Below, piece by piece: positions 5,284 to 9,811 of a stretch of DNA of 9,811 nt. The stretch spans positions 1 to 9,811 of the forward strand of contig JACCYK010000050.1 of the NCBI GenBank assembly GCA_013696525.1, read 5' to 3'. The notes under the pieces were generated by a model that saw only the letters and a program-made list of their open reading frames with translations, made no database searches and was not told the DNA's origin. Position 1 is the stretch's first letter, and each line of letters opens with the position of its first letter. A program made the translations under genes and the position numbers. The DNA comes from Chloroflexia bacterium (GTDB taxonomy: Bacteria > Chloroflexota > Chloroflexia > Thermomicrobiales > UBA6265).

Positions 5284-6744
5284 ATGGATCGCGCCACGCT
5301 GATCGACCGCTTGCAGCAGATCGTGGGGCCGAACGGCGTCTTTCACCGCCCGGCCGACCTACTCGTCTATGAATATGACGGCAGCGTCGATGGCGCGGTG
5401 GACACCGCCGCCCCGGCGGCGGTCGCCTTACCAACCACCACCGAGCAGGTCGCCGCCATCGTCACGCTGGCGCGGCAGGCCGGGTTGCCGGTCACCGCCC
5501 GCGGCGCCGGCACCGGTCTCTCCGGCGGCGCGGTGGCCCAGCAAGGCGGCATTATCATTGCCTTGACCCGGATGGACCGGATCATCGAGATCGACCGCGA
5601 GGACCGCACGGCCCTGGTCGAGCCCGGCGTCATCAATCTCGAGTTGACGGAGACGACCGCCCCCCAAGGCTTCTTCTTCGCCCCCGACCCATCGAGCCAG
5701 CGCGCCTGCACGATCGGCGGCAACTGTGCCGAGAACTCCGGCGGCCCGCATTGCCTCAAGTATGGCGTCACGACGAATCATGTATTGGGGCTCGAAGTGG
5801 TGCTGCCGGATGGCCGGATTGTCTGGACCGGCGGCCGGGCCGATGGCTCGGCGGGGTATGACCTGACCGGCGCCCTGGTCGGCTCCGAAGGGATGCTCGG
5901 CATCGTCACCAAGGCGTTGGTGCGGCTCACCCCGAAGCCGGCCGCGACCCTGGTCCAGCTCGCTGCCTTCGCTGATATCGAGTCCGCCTCCCTGGCAACC
6001 TCCAAGATCATCGGCGCCGGCATCCTGCCCGCCGCTTTAGAGATGATGGACAACTTGACGATCCAGGCAGTTGAGCCCGCCTATCATGCCGGGTACCCAT
6101 TGGATGCCGCCGCCGTGCTCCTGATCGAGACCGACGGCGATCCCGACGAGGTCGAGGCCATGGGGGTCGAAATCGCCGCCATCTGCCAGGACTGCGCCGC
6201 CACCACGGTCCGCTCCGCCACCGCCGCCGCCGAGCGCGATCTGCTCTGGAAAGGGCGGAAGATGGCGCTCGGCGCCATGGGCCGCCTGGCGCCCAATTAT
6301 TACCTGCATGACACCGTGGTGCCCCGCTCCAAGCTGCCGGCCACCCTATCTCGCGTGGGGGAGATCTCGCGGGAGTACAAGCTCCCGATCGCCAACGTCT
6401 TTCATGCCGGCGATGGCAACCTGCATCCCTTGATGCTCTTCGACCGGCGCCGGCCGGGCGATGTCGAGCGGGTGCTGGAAGCGAGCAAGGAGATCATCGT
6501 CTACTGCGTCGAGATCGGCGGCGCCCTCTCCGGCGAGCATGGGATCGGCACCGAGAAGCGCGATTACATGACGCTCGTCTTTACCGCCGACGATTTGGCC
6601 GCGATGGCCGGGCTTCGGAACAGCTTCGACCCGACCGGCTATTTCAACCCGGAGAAGATTTTTCCCAAGGGGTACATGTGCGGCGAGGTTCGCGCCCTAC
6701 GCGCCCAAGCCATGGCCCAGAAGCTCGGTATCTATGCGCTCTAA
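5284..6744 (+). CDS. glcD: Glycolate oxidase, FAD-binding catalytic subunit
   Basis: GlcD oxidises glycolate (and often D-lactate) to glyoxylate with FAD, together with GlcE and GlcF at the inner face of the membrane. The 486-residue product matches E. coli GlcD in length (499). It shows the PCMH-type FAD domain: PTTTEQVAAIV (50-60), ARGAGTGLSGGA (72-83) and PDPSSQRACTIGGN (135-148). The C-terminal oxidase domain has HAGDGNLHP (374-382), GEHGIGTEKR (417-426) and a FNPEKIFP end. ATG at 5284 is well placed, 6 nt after AAAGGA. The gene leads a three-gene operon; glcE begins within its last codons. Related FAD-linked oxidases such as D-lactate or D-2-hydroxyglutarate dehydrogenases share these motifs, but the trio with glcE and glcF supports glycolate oxidase. 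Confidence 0.94.
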   Translation: MDRATLIDRLQQIVGPNGVFHRPADLLVYEYDGSVDGAVDTAAPAAVALPTTTEQVAAIVTLARQAGLPVTARGAGTGLSGGAVAQQGGIIIALTRMDRIIEIDREDRTALVEPGVINLELTETTAPQGFFFAPDPSSQRACTIGGNCAENSGGPHCLKYGVTTNHVLGLEVVLPDGRIVWTGGRADGSAGYDLTGALVGSEGMLGIVTKALVRLTPKPAATLVQLAAFADIESASLATSKIIGAGILPAALEMMDNLTIQAVEPAYHAGYPLDAAAVLLIETDGDPDEVEAMGVEIAAICQDCAATTVRSATAAAERDLLWKGRKMALGAMGRLAPNYYLHDTVVPRSKLPATLSRVGEISREYKLPIANVFHAGDGNLHPLMLFDRRRPGDVERVLEASKEIIVYCVEIGGALSGEHGIGTEKRDYMTLVFTADDLAAMAGLRNSFDPTGYFNPEKIFPKGYMCGEVRALRAQAMAQKLGIYAL

Positions 6745-7981
6745 ACCAGGTCCGTTGCCAGTGATGATTGACGACCTCCCACGGATCGACGGTGTTCCCG
6801 TCACCTCCATGGTGACCCCCGGCGATGCGCCCGCGGTGGCGGAGCTGCTGGCCGACGCGGCGAACCTGGGCCAAAGCGTGATCCCGGTCGGCGGCGGCAC
6901 CGCCTTGGCGCTGGGGAATCCACCTGGGAGCGCCGACATCGCCCTGTCGACCCGCGGCTTGGGCGGCATCATCGACTACGAGCCGTTTGATCTGGTCCTC
7001 TCGGTTGGCGCCGGCGCCCGCCTGGGCGATGTCCAGGCGGTGCTGGCGGAGCATGGCCAGACGCTGCCGATCGACCCGCCGGGCGGCGACGACGCCACGA
7101 TCGGCGGCCTAATCGCGACCGCCCTGACCGGGCCGCTCCGCCATAGCGCCGGCTCGCTCCGTGATCTGCTCATCGGCATCTCGATGGCGCACCCAAGCGG
7201 TACGGTGACTAAGGCCGGCGGCATGGTGGTTAAGAACGTCAGCGGCTTCGACCTGCCCCGGGTCTATCATGGATCGCTCGGCACATTGGGCGTCATCGTC
7301 TCCGCCAACTTCAAAGTCCTCCCCCTGCCCCGGACGGAAGCGACGATCGTCGCTCGATTCGCCGGCATTGAGGAGGCGATGCTCGCCGCCACCACGATCC
7401 GAACCCGGGTGGCGAACGCGGCGGCAATCGAGAGCGGCTGGCTCGATGATGAGTGGTTTGTCGCCGTTCGCTTCACCGGCCGTGAGCCATCCGTTCGGAA
7501 CGGATTGGCCGCGGCGACGGAAGTGCTCGTTGCTGACACCGCTATCTTCGATCGCGCCGACAGCGCCGCCTGGTGGAAGCGCTACCAAGCGGCGCTGTCG
7601 CTCACGGCGAACGATGAGGACGAGGTGCTGATCCGCTGCGCGGTCCGGCCGCGCACAACAGCCGCCCTGGCCCTCGGCCTGGTCGCCAAGCTCCCGGTCC
7701 TAGGCGCGACCCCGAGCTTCCTCGGCGCCTCGGTCGGCCTGGGTGCGGTGCTCGTTCGCTTCCAACTGCACGACGGCTCGGCGGATCGGCTGGCCGAGCT
7801 GCAAATGATCCTGCTCGGTCTCGCCAACAACCTCACCATCCTCGCCGCTCCCCCGGCGTGGAAAGCCGGTCTCGATGTCTGGGGCCGAACCCCGGAGACG
7901 CTGGACCTGATGCAGGCGATGAAGGAGCAGTTCGATCCCCACCGGGTGCTCAATCCCGGTCGCTTTGCCGGTTTCATTTAG
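6734..7981 (+). CDS. glcE: Glycolate oxidase, FAD-binding subunit GlcE
   Basis: GlcE is a second, shorter FAD-binding subunit of the glycolate oxidase complex. The 415-residue product has the PCMH pattern: PVGGGTALALG (51-61), TIGGLIATALTGPLRHSAGS (122-141), then AGGMVVKNVSGFDLPRVYHG (161-180) and GSLGTLGVI. The end, DPHRVLNPGRF, is typical of the family. E. coli GlcE is about 350 residues; the extra length is in the C-terminal half. Between glcD and glcF its identity is firm, but its start is not. ATG at 6734 overlaps glcD by 11 nt with a poor ribosome site. GTG 6761 or ATG 6764, both just after the glcD stop, give a N-terminus (MIDDLPRIDG) closer to relatives. Confidence 0.9.
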   Translation: MRSKPGPLPVMIDDLPRIDGVPVTSMVTPGDAPAVAELLADAANLGQSVIPVGGGTALALGNPPGSADIALSTRGLGGIIDYEPFDLVLSVGAGARLGDVQAVLAEHGQTLPIDPPGGDDATIGGLIATALTGPLRHSAGSLRDLLIGISMAHPSGTVTKAGGMVVKNVSGFDLPRVYHGSLGTLGVIVSANFKVLPLPRTEATIVARFAGIEEAMLAATTIRTRVANAAAIESGWLDDEWFVAVRFTGREPSVRNGLAAATEVLVADTAIFDRADSAAWWKRYQAALSLTANDEDEVLIRCAVRPRTTAALALGLVAKLPVLGATPSFLGASVGLGAVLVRFQLHDGSADRLAELQMILLGLANNLTILAAPPAWKAGLDVWGRTPETLDLMQAMKEQFDPHRVLNPGRFAGFI

Positions 7982-8001
7982 ACGAGAAGGATCACCAGCG
8001 A

Positions 8002-9366
8002 ATGGCAGTAGCGGAATTTGCAGACGCGAACCTGATGCGCTTGGGCGGGTTTAGCGGCCTCGATATTCCAGACGATGACTTGCTCCGGGCCTGCGTTCAC
8101 TGCGGAATGTGCCTATCTTCCTGTCCAACCTACCGCCTGACCGGGCAGGAGATGTCCTCGCCGCGGGGCCGGCTGTGGCTGATGCGGGCCGTGGCCGACG
8201 ATCGGATGGACCTCCTCGATCCACTCTTCGATGAGCAGATGTACCAGTGCCTCAACTGTCGCGCCTGCGAAGCGGTCTGCCCCTCCGGCGTGCACTACGG
8301 GCCGCTGGTCGAAGCGTCCCGCGCCCAGTTGGAAACCCACCGGCGGCGACCGCTCTGGCAACGCGCGGTCCAACGGGTCGGCATGCGCTGGCTCTTCGCC
8401 CAACCGAACCGGATTCGAGCCCTGACGACCACGCTGCGGATGTACCAGCGGACCAAGCTGGACCGGCTGGTCCGCCGAACCGGCATCTTGCGGCTCCTCG
8501 GGATGGACGATATGGAGCGGTTGCTGCCCCCGATCGCCGGCCGGGCGCTCATCCCCGGCCGCGAGCGTTGGGAACCGGCGACAGCCGCGGCGACGAACCA
8601 GCGGACCCAACTCTTCAACGGCTGCGTCATGGGCACCGTCTTCGCCAATACCAATCGCGCCGCCGCCCGCGTCATGGCCCACAACGGCTCCCGGGTCGAC
8701 GTCCCGGCCGGCCAGCACTGTTGCGGCGCCCTCCAAGTCCACGCCGGAATCATGGCCGAGGCCCGCGTCCTCGCCCGGCAGAATATCGACGCCTTCGAGC
8801 GAGCCGGTGACGACCCGATCATCGTTACCGCCGCCGGCTGTGGCGCCGCGCTGAAGGAGTATGGCTTCCTGCTCAAGGACGATCCGGTCTACGCCGATCG
8901 GGCCGCGAAGTTCAGCTCCCGAGTGCAGGATGTCACCGAATACCTAGCCGCGAACGAGATCGCGCCGCCGACCGTGCCGGTTAACCGGGTCGTCACCTAT
9001 CAAGAGCCCTGTCACCTGGCCCACGCCCAGCGCATCACCGCCCAGCCGCGTCAGCTGCTCAACGCCATTCCCGGCCTGGAGCTGGTCGAAATGCGGGAAT
9101 CATCGCTCTGCTGCGGCAGCGCCGGGGTCTACAACATCATCCGCAAACAGATGGCCGATGACCTCGGCGACCGCAAGGCGCGGCACATCCTGGCGACCGA
9201 CGCGGTCGAGGTCGTCACCGCCAATCCCGGCTGCGCGATGCAGCTTCGCGCCTCCCTCGGCCGCAACGGCAGCACCGCCCGAGTCCGCCACATTGTCGAC
9301 GTCTTGGACGAGTCCTACGGCGGCGCCAAGACCCAGCGGGCAATCGTGAGCTCGACTGCCCGGTAA
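8002..9366 (+). CDS. glcF: Glycolate oxidase, iron-sulfur subunit GlcF
   Basis: GlcF carries electrons from the flavin subunits toward the membrane quinone pool. Two [4Fe-4S] ferredoxin motifs are at Cys31, 34, 37, 41 (CVHCGMCLSSCP) and Cys83, 86, 89, 93 (CLNCRACEAVCP). Two cysteine-rich CCG domains follow, centred on CCG at 240-242 and CCG at 370-372, each with the upstream or downstream cysteine partner (FNGC, AAGCG, EPCH, NPGC). The 454-residue length exceeds E. coli GlcF (407), partly through a non-conserved C-terminal tail. ATG at 8002 is chosen because AGAAGGA (7985-7991) stands 10 nt before it; the frame opens upstream within glcE, but without a better site. It lies 20 nt after glcE and ends the operon, followed by a hairpin. 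Confidence 0.94.
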   Translation: MAVAEFADANLMRLGGFSGLDIPDDDLLRACVHCGMCLSSCPTYRLTGQEMSSPRGRLWLMRAVADDRMDLLDPLFDEQMYQCLNCRACEAVCPSGVHYGPLVEASRAQLETHRRRPLWQRAVQRVGMRWLFAQPNRIRALTTTLRMYQRTKLDRLVRRTGILRLLGMDDMERLLPPIAGRALIPGRERWEPATAAATNQRTQLFNGCVMGTVFANTNRAAARVMAHNGSRVDVPAGQHCCGALQVHAGIMAEARVLARQNIDAFERAGDDPIIVTAAGCGAALKEYGFLLKDDPVYADRAAKFSSRVQDVTEYLAANEIAPPTVPVNRVVTYQEPCHLAHAQRITAQPRQLLNAIPGLELVEMRESSLCCGSAGVYNIIRKQMADDLGDRKARHILATDAVEVVTANPGCAMQLRASLGRNGSTARVRHIVDVLDESYGGAKTQRAIVSSTAR

Positions 9367-9423
9367 ATGGGTCCCGCGGTGCGTCCCACCCGGAAATCCT
9401 GATGACTCGCCGAACGACGAACC

Positions 9424-9449
9424 GGCTCCCGTCCGGCCGGGCGGGAGCC
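9424..9449 (+). terminator. Hairpin after glcF, probable operon terminator
   Basis: GGCTCCCG (9424-9431) pairs perfectly with CGGGAGCC (9442-9449) around a 10-nt loop, 57 nt after the glcF stop. It has no T-run, so it may act with Rho or simply protect the 3' end. Confidence 0.5.
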
Positions 9450-9627
9450 ACTGTCCCCTCGTCGCCGGTCCGCGGCCGGTTCTTCATGGCCGCGGCAACG
9501 GATCAGCGTCGGTACCCCGGCTCGTCCGCTATCCGCTGATAACCGTTTACACCAGCCTGGCAACGCATCCGCGGAACCGCGCCGCCGCGGGGCCCGTTGA
9601 TCCAAGCCAGCCCTTGAAATCAAAGAG

Positions 9628-9656
9628 GAAGATTGAATTGGATGGCATCAATCTTC
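9628..9656. repeat. Inverted repeat in an AT-rich pocket
   Basis: GAAGATTGA (9628-9636) and TCAATCTTC (9648-9656) are perfect 9-bp inverted arms around an 11-nt centre. The surrounding 9614-9674 is about 36% GC by hand count, against clearly GC-rich flanks. AATTGG recurs four times and ACTTGA twice in the same stretch. It could be an operator for the gene beginning at 9761, a hairpin, or a remnant of acquired DNA. Confidence 0.5.
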
Positions 9657-9760
9657 AATTGGCACTTGAATTGGCCGGTCACTTGAGGCACGAGATCGCC
9701 TACACTCGCGAACAAGTGTCACGGTGAGCCGGTCCGTCCGAGCCACGCGGAGTAACGCGG

Positions 9761-9811
9761 ATGAACAACGGGGGCGATATGGAAACCTCAACCTGGACGA
9801 CGAATGCCGGC
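9761..9811 (+). CDS. Probable start of an unidentified gene (cut by window edge)
   Basis: ATG at 9761 is preceded by GGAG (9749-9752) at 8 nt and stays open for 17 codons to the window edge (MNNGGDMETSTWTTNAG). A second in-frame ATG at 9779 also has a G-rich run just before it. Too little sequence is visible to suggest a product, and a chance frame is possible. Confidence 0.35.
   Translation, partial: MNNGGDMETSTWTTNAG

Larger units (their letters stand above)
9367..9760. other. Intergenic region after glcF
   Basis: About 390 nt without a convincing gene. It holds a GC-rich hairpin near its start and an AT-rich pocket with an inverted repeat near its end. It also holds five copies of the palindrome CCGCGG (9374, 9471, 9490, 9569, 9585). 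Open frames here look like the chance frames of GC-rich DNA. No tRNA fold was found. Confidence 0.5.

Noticed and set aside
5131..5346. 71-codon minus-strand frame between the EVE gene and glcD
   Set aside because: It overlaps the glcD start and the glcDEF promoter, and has no family motif or good ribosome site.
7858..8001. Upstream extension of GlcF into glcE
   Set aside because: It would overlap glcE by over 120 nt. ATG at 8002 has AGAAGGA upstream and gives a normal GlcF N-terminus before the first [4Fe-4S] motif.

Overview
The window is GC-rich bacterial chromosome. Protein styles, codon use and gene content fit a Chloroflexota bacterium, perhaps Thermomicrobia/Sphaerobacter-like. That placement is an inference from general resemblance, not from a marker gene. 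No phage, transposase or CRISPR signal was seen.

Layout. (1) Positions 1-747, minus strand: a PHP-family phosphoesterase of the histidinol-phosphatase type, cut by the left edge of the window. It has its own extended -10 promoter at 790-798. (2) Positions 870-2291, plus strand: a two-gene unit of an MscS-type mechanosensitive channel and nadD (NAD biosynthesis), only 3 nt apart. (3) Positions 2368-2729: ssrA, the tmRNA for ribosome rescue, with a promoter and a strong hairpin terminator. (4) Positions 2822-4171, plus strand: a sulfotransferase-like protein followed by a 94-residue protein with its own promoter and ribosome site. The small protein is clearly homologous to a module inserted inside the sulfotransferase, which is the most unusual feature of the window. 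(5) Positions 4236-5091, minus strand: an intact thioredoxin-like [2Fe-2S] ferredoxin gene, overlapped at its start by an EVE-domain gene that carries two in-frame stop codons (TAG and TGA). (6) Positions 5284-9366, plus strand: a complete glcD-glcE-glcF operon for the membrane-linked glycolate oxidase, with a good -35/-10 promoter. (7) Positions 9367-9760: non-coding DNA with a GC-rich hairpin after glcF and a conspicuous AT-rich pocket with an inverted repeat. It is followed by the probable first 17 codons of another gene.

How the genes work together. GlcD and GlcE are FAD-binding oxidase subunits. GlcF is the iron-sulfur subunit that passes electrons from glycolate oxidation toward the quinone pool, giving glyoxylate. 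The other genes are housekeeping (nadD, ssrA), osmotic stress (MscS) or unassigned. The sulfotransferase and its satellite protein may work together, but nothing in the sequence shows the substrate.
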